A stretch of 64,000 nt of DNA from Burkholderia pyrrocinia (GTDB lineage Bacteria; Pseudomonadota; Gammaproteobacteria; Burkholderiales; Burkholderiaceae). The position numbers and the translations under genes were made by a program. Below the pieces are notes generated by a model. It was not told where the DNA came from and searched no databases. It saw only the letters and a list, made by a program, of their open reading frames with translations. The stretch's first letter is position 1. Every line of letters starts with the position of its first letter. Where the stretch lies: contig NZ_CP070979.1 of assembly GCF_018417535.1 (NCBI RefSeq), positions 1,255,568-1,319,567 on the forward strand, written 5' to 3'. Below, piece after piece: positions 27,526-35,132 of the stretch.

Positions 27526-28851
27526 ATGAGAGCAAAGTACCCCGCACCGCCGGTTCCGGGCGAGATGCTGCAACGGGACGATGCGCAGACGTTCGAAGCG
27601 GCCACCTACGCGAAGGTGGCGCGACGGCTGATTCCGTTCCTGATGTTGTGCTACCTGGGCGCCTATCTCGACCGCGTCAACGTCGGATTCGCGAAACTGC
27701 AGATGCTCAACGACCTGCGTTTCAGCGAGACGGTGTACGGCATGGGTGCAGGCATTTTCTTTCTCGGCTACTTTCTGTTCGAAGTGCCGAGCAACCTGAT
27801 CCTGCATCGCGTCGGCGCACGCCGCTGGCTCGCCCGCATCATGCTGACGTGGGCAGTCATTTCGGCGAGCTTCGTGTTCGTCAAGTCGCCCACCGCGTTC
27901 TATGTGCTGCGGTTTCTGCTCGGCGTCGCCGAAGCGGGCTTTGCACCGGGCGTGATCCTGTATCTCACGTACTGGTTCCCGTCGGCACGCCGCGCGAAGG
28001 CGCTGTCGCTGTTCTTCATGGCGATTCCGCTGGCGGGGATCATCGGCGGGCCGCTGTCGGGCGCGATCATGCATTCGCTGCACGGCGCGATGTCGATGGC
28101 GGGCTGGAAGTGGTTGTTCCTGCTCGAGGCGCTGCCTTCGTTCGTGCTGGGTTTTGCGATCCTGCTGTATCTCGATGACGGCATTGCCGGCGCGAAATGG
28201 CTGACCGATGCCGAAAAGGCCTTGCTGGCGCGCAACGTGTCGGCCGACGCCGAGCACACTACCGCCCACCTGTCGATTCGTGCGTTCGTCGCCGACCGCC
28301 GCCTGTGGCTGATGGCCGCGATCTACTTCTGTGTCGTGCTGGGGCAGTACGGCCTCACGTTCTGGCTGCCCACGATCATTCGCAAGGCCGGTGTCGCCGA
28401 TCCGCTGTGGGTGGGCCTGTTCACCGCGATCCCGTATGCGTGCGCAATCATCGCGCTGCCGCTGATCGGCATAAGCGCGGATCGCCGCCGCGAGCGCCGC
28501 TTCCATCTCGCGGTGCCGATGCTGATCGCGGCGGCGGCCTTCGCGACTTTGCCGATGCTCGGCAGCGTCAGCGCGTCGATCGTGTGCCTGAGCATTGCGT
28601 CCGCCGGCATCCTCGCGTCGTCGTCGCAGTTCTGGTCGCTGCCGACGGCCCTGCTGGGCGGGATGTCGGCGGCGGCGGGCATCGCTGCCGTCAACTGCTT
28701 CGCCAATCTCGCGGGCTTCTTCTCGCCGGCGATCGTCGGCTGGCTGAACGACCTGACCGGCAAGTCCACCGCGGGACTGCTCTTCATCTCCGTCGCGATC
28801 GCGGTCGGCGCTCTGCTGGTGTTCCTGGTGCCCCGATCCGTCAACCGCTGA
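27526..28851 (+). CDS. MFS transporter of the anion:cation symporter family
   Basis: A 441-residue transporter with 12 predicted membrane segments. The start of the first segments, CYLGAYLDRVNVGFAKLQM near 40-58, is the signature of the ACS family (tartrate, galactonate, 4-hydroxyphenylacetate and phthalate type carriers). It probably imports the acid or sugar acid that the neighbouring enzymes use. The ATG at 27526 follows CAGGAGACAAAG. It starts 73 bases after the dehydrogenase stop. Confidence 0.9.
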   Translation: MRAKYPAPPVPGEMLQRDDAQTFEAATYAKVARRLIPFLMLCYLGAYLDRVNVGFAKLQMLNDLRFSETVYGMGAGIFFLGYFLFEVPSNLILHRVGARRWLARIMLTWAVISASFVFVKSPTAFYVLRFLLGVAEAGFAPGVILYLTYWFPSARRAKALSLFFMAIPLAGIIGGPLSGAIMHSLHGAMSMAGWKWLFLLEALPSFVLGFAILLYLDDGIAGAKWLTDAEKALLARNVSADAEHTTAHLSIRAFVADRRLWLMAAIYFCVVLGQYGLTFWLPTIIRKAGVADPLWVGLFTAIPYACAIIALPLIGISADRRRERRFHLAVPMLIAAAAFATLPMLGSVSASIVCLSIASAGILASSSQFWSLPTALLGGMSAAAGIAAVNCFANLAGFFSPAIVGWLNDLTGKSTAGLLFISVAIAVGALLVFLVPRSVNR

Positions 28852-28891
28852 TTCGATTTGCATTCCTTCCGACTCAATACTGGAGCTATCG

Positions 28892-29737
28892 ATGGATACC
28901 GAAACCATCCATGAAGCGATCACGCTCGCCGAGCGCGCGTACCGCATCCGAAGAAACGCCGTGCTGATGGGCGAAGTCCAGGGGCAGGGCTATGTCGGCC
29001 AGGCGCTCGACATTGCCGATGTGCTGGCCGTCGCGTATTTCGGCGCGATGCGCTATCGCCCCGACGATCCCGAGTGGGAAGGGCGTGACCGCTTCCTGCT
29101 GTCGAACGGCCACTACGCGATCGCGCTGTACGCGGCGCTGTTCGAAGCCGGCATCCTGCCGGCCGAGGAACTCGAAACCTACGGCAGCGACGACAGTCGT
29201 CTGCCGATGTCGGGGATGGCGAGCTACACGCCCGGGATGGAGATGTCCGGCGGTTCGCTCGGGCAAGGCCTGACGATCGCGGTCGGTCGTTGCCTCGGCC
29301 TCAAGCGCAAGGGCTCGGATGCCTTCGTCTGTACGCTCTTTTCGGATGGCGAGCTCGACGAAGGTGCGATATGGGAAGGGCTCATGTCGGCCGCGCACTG
29401 GAAGCTCGACAACCTGATCGCGATCGTCGACGTGAACAACCAGCAGGCCGATGGCCCGTCGACGCAAGTCATGGCGTTCGAGCCGCTGGTCGACAAGCTC
29501 GAAGCGTTCGGCTGGTACACGCAACGCGTGGACGGCAACGATATCGACGCGGTAAAGCGCGCGTTCGACAACGCGCGCCGACATGACGAGCCGCAGCCGC
29601 GGATCATCGTTTGCGACACGAAGATGGGGTGCGGCGTGCCATTCCTCGAAGCACGCGAGAAGAGCCATTTCATCCGCGTCGATGCGCACGAGTGGAAGCT
29701 CGCGCTCGACGCACTCGAAGCAGGGAGACACGCATGA
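28892..29737 (+). CDS. Transketolase, N-terminal (thiamine-diphosphate binding) subunit
   Basis: A 281-residue half transketolase. It has the thiamine-diphosphate pattern SDGELDEGAIWEG near 151-163 followed by VDVNN near 179 in place of the common GDGE...NN, and HYAIALYAALFEAG near 74-87. Together with the next gene it forms a split transketolase, which moves two-carbon ketol units between sugar phosphates. Dedicated split enzymes of this type occur in sugar-catabolic operons, for example apulose-4-phosphate transketolase. The substrate here is not known. Confidence 0.9.
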   Translation: MDTETIHEAITLAERAYRIRRNAVLMGEVQGQGYVGQALDIADVLAVAYFGAMRYRPDDPEWEGRDRFLLSNGHYAIALYAALFEAGILPAEELETYGSDDSRLPMSGMASYTPGMEMSGGSLGQGLTIAVGRCLGLKRKGSDAFVCTLFSDGELDEGAIWEGLMSAAHWKLDNLIAIVDVNNQQADGPSTQVMAFEPLVDKLEAFGWYTQRVDGNDIDAVKRAFDNARRHDEPQPRIIVCDTKMGCGVPFLEAREKSHFIRVDAHEWKLALDALEAGRHA

Positions 29738-30732
29738 GCACCGTCGACAACAAGCCGCGCCTGAAGACTTCCGCGATGATCGCGTCCATCGCGGCAGAAG
29801 GGCAGGCCACGCGTCCCGCGCCGTTCGGCCATGCGCTCGCGAAGCTCGCGCGGACGAGCAGCAATGTGATCGGAATGACCGCCGATCTCGGGAAGTACAC
29901 CGACCTGCACATCTTCGCGAAGGAATTTCCGGAGCGTTACTACCAGATGGGCATGGCCGAGCAGTTGCTGATGGGCGCGGCCGCCGGGTTCGCGCACGAA
30001 GGCGCGCAGCCGTTCGTCACGACCTATGCGGTATTCGCCACGCGCCGTGCATACGACTTCATTCATCAGGCGATTGCCGAGGACAATCTCGATGTGAAGC
30101 TGGTGTGCGCGCTGCCGGGACTGACCACCGGCTACGGGCCGAGCCACCAGGCCGCCGAAGATCTGGCGCTGATGCGCGCGATGCCGAACATGACGGTGAT
30201 CGACCCGTGCGACGCGCTGGATATCGAGCAGATGGTGCCGGCCATTGCTGCGCACAAGGGGCCGGTATACGCACGCCTGCTGCGTGGAAACGTGCCGGCC
30301 GTGCTCGATGAATACGATTACCGTTTCGAACTCGGCAAGGCCAAGCTGCTGCGCGACGGTAACGACGTGCTGTTGATCTCGTCCGGGATCATGACGATGC
30401 GCGCGCTCGAGGTTGCGAAGGCACTTGAAGCCGATCGCGTCGATGTGGCCGTGCTGCACGTGCCGACGATCAAGCCGCTCGATACGGCGACCATCGTTCG
30501 CGAGGCGGCGCGCATGGGACGCATGGTGATCGTCGCCGAGAACCATACGGTGATCGGCGGACTCGGCGAAGCGGTGGCGACTGCGTTGATCGGGGCCGGT
30601 GTTGCCGTGCCGTTCCGCCAGATCGCCCTGCCGGATGCATACCTCGCCGCGGGCGCGTTGCCGACGTTGCACAAGCGCTACGGGATCTCGGCCGGCGCGA
30701 TGCAGGCGAACATCAAGTCGTGGCTCGCGTAG
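29734..30732 (+). CDS. Transketolase, C-terminal (pyrimidine-binding) subunit
   Basis: The 332-residue partner of the previous gene, with the transketolase pyrimidine-binding domain (MGMAEQLLMGAAAGFAHEG near 72-90, the conserved Glu of the active site) and the C-terminal transketolase domain (VLLISSGIMTMRALEVAKAL near 211-230). ATGA overlap with the N-terminal subunit gene supports stoichiometric production. Directly after its stop codon lies a transposase remnant, so the original downstream end of this operon may be lost. Confidence 0.9.
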   Translation: MSTVDNKPRLKTSAMIASIAAEGQATRPAPFGHALAKLARTSSNVIGMTADLGKYTDLHIFAKEFPERYYQMGMAEQLLMGAAAGFAHEGAQPFVTTYAVFATRRAYDFIHQAIAEDNLDVKLVCALPGLTTGYGPSHQAAEDLALMRAMPNMTVIDPCDALDIEQMVPAIAAHKGPVYARLLRGNVPAVLDEYDYRFELGKAKLLRDGNDVLLISSGIMTMRALEVAKALEADRVDVAVLHVPTIKPLDTATIVREAARMGRMVIVAENHTVIGGLGEAVATALIGAGVAVPFRQIALPDAYLAAGALPTLHKRYGISAGAMQANIKSWLA

Positions 30733-31001
30733 CAGCTGAAGCCGCTGACGCCGCCGGTGTGCAGCCCGCAACGGCATGGCCGAGAGCTTCGTGAAGACGA
30801 CGAAGCGCGACTACGTGGCCTTCATGCCGAAACCGGAAGCAGCGACGGCCGTGCAGAACCTCGCCAATGCGTTCGCGCATTACAACGAGAAGCATCCGCG
30901 GAGCGCACTGAAATATCGCTCACCACGCGAGTTTCGACGCGCCGTGGATTCATCAACCGTAGAGTGAGGCCGTGTCCGGGACTACGGAGGGCAATTCCGG
31001 A
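30733..31001 (+). mobile_element. IS3-family transposase remnant with probable right end
   Basis: From 30776 the frame encodes [20 protein letters not shown] and further to [17 protein letters not shown], the C-terminal part of an IS3-family OrfB (DDE) transposase. Upstream the matching reading [11 protein letters not shown] lies in another frame, so the gene has a frameshift near 30768. The first half of the transposase is missing and the remnant starts just after the transketolase stop. GTGTCCGG...GGCAATTCCGG at about 30972-31001 looks like an IS3-type terminal repeat. The element cannot transpose. Confidence 0.75.
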
Positions 31002-31217
31002 TAGGTAACGATATGTCAGAGTCATTGTGTCGCGGACGCGGTCGCCATCGGCTCCGCGGCACGTGACGGGCGCTGTTGCGCCGAGGGGGGCTGAGGCGGC
31101 AGGCAGTGCGGATTCTGGTCGGAAATGTGCGGACTTGTGCCATCGCTCGGAACGTCTCGCGTCCGCTTTTTGGTGTCCATTTGGTGTATGGGCGGGATGA
31201 TACAAATTTTGTTTTAG

Positions 31218-31251
31218 GGGCCGGAGCGAAAAGCCTTACGGGCATTGGCTC
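31218..31251 (+). repeat. 34-bp dispersed direct repeat, copy 2
   Basis: This copy is the partner of 17654-17687, with 29 of 34 identical bases. It lies about 215 bases after the IS3-type end and just downstream of an AT-rich stretch (ACAAATTTTGTTTTA). Confidence 0.45.
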
Positions 31252-31293
31252 ACAGAGCAGGCGCGATTCAAAGTTAAATGAATTGTGATCACT

Positions 31294-31324
31294 TGCCGCC
31301 GCAAAATTTTGCACAATGGCGGCA
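31294..31324. promoter_or_regulatory. Compound palindrome, possible operator
   Basis: A perfect 12-base palindrome GCAAAATTTTGC (31301-31312) is flanked by complementary arms TGCCGCC (31294-31300) and GGCGGCA (31318-31324). It lies about 145 bases upstream of the response-regulator start. Symmetry and position suggest an operator, perhaps for self-regulation; no named consensus is known to me. Confidence 0.4.
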
Positions 31325-31466
31325 GCGCGGCTTTCTGCCGCGATTCGCCCCCGGCCACCGGCTGTCCGGACCGGGGCCGGCGCGAGCCGGCCACCGATCG
31401 CCTGCCGACTACCGACCATCGACCACCGACATCACTACCGAGCCCAATGTGCCGCCGCCCACCGCC

Positions 31467-32186
31467 ATGGACCATCCGAAACGCATCCTGATCGTCGAGG
31501 ACGACGCCGACATCGCCGACGTGCTGAGCCTGCACCTGCGCGACGAGCGCTACGAAGTCGTGCACAGCGCGGACGGCGCGGAAGGGCTGCGCCTGCTCGA
31601 ACAGGGCAACTGGGACGCGCTGATCCTCGACCTGATGCTGCCGGGCGTCGACGGCCTCGAAATCTGCCGGCGCGCACGCGCGATGACGCGCTACACGCCG
31701 ATCATCATCACGAGTGCGCGCTCGAGCGAGGTGCACCGGATCCTCGGCCTCGAACTCGGCGCCGACGACTATCTGGCGAAGCCGTTCTCGGTGCTCGAAC
31801 TCGTCGCGCGCGTGAAGGCGCTGCTGCGGCGCGTCGACGCGCTCGCGCGCGATTCGCGGATCGACGCGGGCACGCTCGACATCGCCGGGCTGTCGATCGA
31901 CCCGATCGCGCGCGAGGCGAGCGTCGACGGCGCGCGCATCGACCTCACGCCGCGCGAATTCGACCTGCTGTATTTCTTCGCGCGGCATCCGGGCAAGGTG
32001 TTCTCGCGGATGGACCTGCTCAATGCCGTGTGGGGCTACCAGCACGAAGGCTACGAACACACGGTCAACACCCACATCAACCGGCTGCGCGCGAAGATCG
32101 AGGCCGATCCGGCCGAGCCCGTGCGGATCCTCACCGTGTGGGGACGCGGCTACAAGCTCGCCGCGCCGGGCCAGCGAGACGCATGA
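31467..32186 (+). CDS. OmpR-family response regulator
   Basis: A 239-residue regulator. The receiver domain has the acidic pair DDAD near 12, the phosphorylated Asp in LILDLMLPGVDG near 53-55 and Lys in KPFSVLELVARV near 104. The C-terminal winged-helix domain includes TPREFDLLYFFARHPGKVFS, and ends RILTVWGRGYKL. The start at 31467 (MDHPKRILIVEDD) gives the usual length; the frame is open much further upstream. It overlaps the kinase start by ATGA. Target genes are unknown; the neighbouring lipid or transketolase genes are possible. Confidence 0.93.
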   Translation: MDHPKRILIVEDDADIADVLSLHLRDERYEVVHSADGAEGLRLLEQGNWDALILDLMLPGVDGLEICRRARAMTRYTPIIITSARSSEVHRILGLELGADDYLAKPFSVLELVARVKALLRRVDALARDSRIDAGTLDIAGLSIDPIAREASVDGARIDLTPREFDLLYFFARHPGKVFSRMDLLNAVWGYQHEGYEHTVNTHINRLRAKIEADPAEPVRILTVWGRGYKLAAPGQRDA

Positions 32187-33679
32187 TGAAACTCACGCTC
32201 ACCCAGCGGCTGTCGCTCGTGTTCTCGATCCTGCTGCTCGCGTGCTCGGGCGCGTCGGCGTGGCTGCAGATCCGCGCGAACGACATGCGCGAGAAGGAAG
32301 TCGTGCAGGGGCTGTCGCGCGACCTGGCCGCGAACATCGCCAACAGCGCGCCGCTGATGGACGCGAACGGGTTGCGCCCCGATGCCGTGCGCACGCTGTT
32401 CGGCCAGTTGATGGGCGTGAACCCGAGCGTCGAGGTGTACCTGCTCGACAACGCGGGGCGGATCAAGGGCGACGATGCGCCGCCCGGCCACGTGAAGCGC
32501 GACCGCGTCGACCTCGCGCCCGTGCAGCGCTTCATCGCGGGCCAGCCGCTGCCGATCCTCGGCGACGATCCGCGCAGCCCCGATGCGCGCAAGGTATTCA
32601 GCGCCGCGCCGCTGCAGCGCGCCGGGCAGCCGCCGTCGGGCTATATCTATGTGGTGCTGCTCGGCGAGGCGCACGACCGGCTGGCCGCGCGCGTCGACGC
32701 CGGCAACGTACTGCGCACGACGCTGTGGTCGATGGCGGTCGTCGCGCTGCTCGGCCTGCTCGCGGGCCTCACCGCGTTCAGTTTCATCACGCGCCCGCTG
32801 CGCCGGCTGACGGACGCGATGCGCCGTTTCGACGCGAACGGCGCGCCCGACACGCAGCCGCCGGTGCCGCGCTCGCCGCCGGGCCGGCGCGGCGACGACA
32901 TCGTCGTGCTCGAATCCGCGTTCGCGCAGATGGCCGACCGGATCGGCGACCAGTGGCGCGCGCTGACGCAGCAAGACCAGCAGCGGCGCGAACTGATCAC
33001 GAACATCTCGCACGACCTGCGCACGCCGCTCACGTCGTTGCACGGCTATCTGGAGACGCTGTCGCTGAAGTCCGACACGCTCGCCGAGCCCGAACGGCGG
33101 CGCTACCTGTCGATCGCGCTCGCGCAGAGCACGAAGGTCGGCCGGCTCGCGCAGGCGCTGTTCGAACTCGCGCGGCTCGAATCGGGCAGCGTGCAGGCCG
33201 AGCGCGAGCCGTTCTCGCTCGTCGATCTCGTGCAGGACGTGTTCCAGAAATTCGAGCTGACCGCGCAGGCGCGCGGCGTCGCGCTGCATGCGCGGATTCC
33301 GCCGCGCGTGCCGGTCGTGTCGGCCGATCTCGGGATGATCGAGCGCGTGCTGACCAACCTGCTCGACAACGCGCTGCGGCACACGCCTTCGCACGGCGAG
33401 GTCGAGGTCGCGCTGGAGCCGCAGGGCGACCGCGTGGTCGTGACCGTGTCGGATACCGGGGAAGGGATTCCGGCGGCGCGCCGCGAAGGGCTGTTCCGGC
33501 GGCCGCAGCGGCCGATGAGCGGCGCGGCGGTGACGAGCGGCGGGCTCGGCCTGCTGATCGTGCACCGGATGCTGGCGCTGAACGGCAGCAGCATCCGGCT
33601 CGTCGACCGGGCCGGGCGCGGCGCGGTGTTCGAGTTTGCGCTGGCGGTCGCGTCGCCGGCAGTGGGCGACGCGCGCTGA
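32183..33679 (+). CDS. Sensor histidine kinase
   Basis: A 498-residue inner-membrane kinase, partner of the preceding regulator. Two membrane segments (about 9-29 and 180-203) enclose a periplasmic sensor part; a HAMP linker follows. The HisKA motif NISHDLRTPLTSL near 273-285 holds the phosphorylated His, and the ATPase has the N box DNALRHTPSHG, G1 DTGEGIP and G2 GGLGLLIVHRML. The signal cannot be read from the sequence. The start overlaps the response-regulator stop (ATGA). Confidence 0.93.
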   Translation: MMKLTLTQRLSLVFSILLLACSGASAWLQIRANDMREKEVVQGLSRDLAANIANSAPLMDANGLRPDAVRTLFGQLMGVNPSVEVYLLDNAGRIKGDDAPPGHVKRDRVDLAPVQRFIAGQPLPILGDDPRSPDARKVFSAAPLQRAGQPPSGYIYVVLLGEAHDRLAARVDAGNVLRTTLWSMAVVALLGLLAGLTAFSFITRPLRRLTDAMRRFDANGAPDTQPPVPRSPPGRRGDDIVVLESAFAQMADRIGDQWRALTQQDQQRRELITNISHDLRTPLTSLHGYLETLSLKSDTLAEPERRRYLSIALAQSTKVGRLAQALFELARLESGSVQAEREPFSLVDLVQDVFQKFELTAQARGVALHARIPPRVPVVSADLGMIERVLTNLLDNALRHTPSHGEVEVALEPQGDRVVVTVSDTGEGIPAARREGLFRRPQRPMSGAAVTSGGLGLLIVHRMLALNGSSIRLVDRAGRGAVFEFALAVASPAVGDAR

Positions 33680-33707
33680 AGCCGGTCGGCCACGCGCCGG
33701 CCCGCGT

Positions 33708-34808
33708 TCAGCCGCCGCGCTTGCGCCGCACGTTGCTGGGTGTCGTGCCGGTCCAGCGCTTGAACGCGTGACGGAATCCGACCGCATCGCTGAAGCCGAG
33801 CGTCTGCGCGATGTCCTCGGTGCTGAGCGTGGTCGTGCTCAGGTAGTCGATCGCGAGCGCCTTGCGCACGCTCGTCAGCAGTTCGCTGTACGACGTGCCT
33901 TCCGCTTCGAGCTTGCGGCGCAGCGTGCGCGACGTGATGCAGAGGATGTCCGCGATCGCGTCGATGTCCGGGAATTGTCCCGGCGTGCGCGTGAGTTCCT
34001 GATAGACGCGGCGCGTGACGCCCGACTGGGTGCGAAGTTCGTCGAGCAGGCGCGCGCAATGCGACGACACCTGCGCGGCGGTGATCGGATTCGCGAGCTG
34101 CGGCGCGCGCGCGAGCCACGCGGCCGGGTAGTCGAGCACGTTGCGCGGCTGGCCGAACGCGAGCGGGCATTCGAGCGCGTCGGACAGCAATGCCACATGC
34201 GGCGGTTCCGGCTGCGTGAACTGCGCGCGCGCCGGCACGCACCATGCACCCATCACGTCCTTGATGATCGTCACGTGCAGCGCGAACTGCATGTCGATCA
34301 GGAAGCGGTACAGCGGCTGGTCGAGGCAGGGCCGCGGCACCTCGTCCTGGTTCGGAAACAGCCACGACGCCGTATCGCCCTGCGCGACCCAGCGGATCTC
34401 GAGCGCGGGGTTCGCGAGCTGGTGATATTTGACGGCCGAGTCGAACGCATGGGCCATCGACTCCGAGCACAGCATCGCGTAGCCGTACATCCCGTAGCTC
34501 GACGCATGCAGCAGGCGGCCGACGCGCACGCCGAGATCGGAACCGTCGTACCGGCCAATCGCATTGCGCGCGGCCGTCAGGAACTGCAGCGACGACGTGA
34601 GCGTGAACGGGTCCGCGACGGCGGCCGGCGTGAGGCCGGTGCCGTCGAGCACCGTGGCCGGGTCGAGGCCGGCCTGCGCTGCGACGTCGACCAGCACGGC
34701 CAGCTTGGCCGGCGAAAAGCGCTGCTCGCGCAACGCGTGGGTGGGCGTGGCGTCCGGCAGGCGGGCTGCGCGGGCGGCCGTCGGGGTCAAGAGCGCACTG
34801 CGCGGCAT
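33708..34808 (-). CDS. AraC-family regulator with arabinose-binding-like N-terminus (OruR-like)
   Basis: A 366-residue regulator with the N-terminal Arabinose_bd-type domain (about 30-220) and a C-terminal AraC helix-turn-helix region (IADILCITSRTLRRKLEAEG, then TEDIAQTLGFSDAVGFRHAF with RWTGTTPSNVRR at the end). It diverges from the acyl-CoA ligase gene at 35133 and probably controls it, a common arrangement. The ATG at 34808 follows CAGGATCC; an unrelated open frame extends further upstream. Confidence 0.9.
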   Translation of the reverse strand: MPRSALLTPTAARAARLPDATPTHALREQRFSPAKLAVLVDVAAQAGLDPATVLDGTGLTPAAVADPFTLTSSLQFLTAARNAIGRYDGSDLGVRVGRLLHASSYGMYGYAMLCSESMAHAFDSAVKYHQLANPALEIRWVAQGDTASWLFPNQDEVPRPCLDQPLYRFLIDMQFALHVTIIKDVMGAWCVPARAQFTQPEPPHVALLSDALECPLAFGQPRNVLDYPAAWLARAPQLANPITAAQVSSHCARLLDELRTQSGVTRRVYQELTRTPGQFPDIDAIADILCITSRTLRRKLEAEGTSYSELLTSVRKALAIDYLSTTTLSTEDIAQTLGFSDAVGFRHAFKRWTGTTPSNVRRKRGG

Positions 34809-35132
34809 GGCGGGATCCTGCGTCCGATTCGATATCGTTGACGGAACGCAATTCTGAGCGGGAACGGTTCCGGGCGCCACAGGGTTCACCCTGATGCTCG
34901 CTGGCGCACGCGGCCTGCCTGGGGCTAGCGACTGGCCGGCCACCGGGATCGTGTCCGTTTCGATCATCTTTTCGGCCTTCCGGATCATTTCCAAAGCGCG
35001 CCGCACGGGCGATAGTCGCCAATCAGGCGACGGCCCGCGCCACCGAGGCGTGCAGGCCGCCGTGCGAACGGCGCGAGGCCGGCCCGGGGCGGTTCCCGGC
35101 CGGTCTGCGCGCCGTCCCCCCAGGAGCGAGAC
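34809..35132. other. Divergent promoter region between AraC regulator and acyl-CoA ligase
   Basis: The 324 bases between the divergent genes should contain both promoters and the regulator's binding site. GGAACGGTTCC at 34861-34871 is a perfect odd-centred palindrome and a candidate site. AGGAG precedes the rightward ATG. Confidence 0.45.

Larger units (their letters stand above)
31002..31466. other. Gap before the two-component system
   Basis: No convincing gene. It holds TGGTGTCCATTTGGTGT (31171-31187), a short direct repeat; the second copy of the 34-bp dispersed repeat; and a compound palindrome at 31294-31324 upstream of the response regulator. Promoters of the following operon should be near its end. 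Confidence 0.5.
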
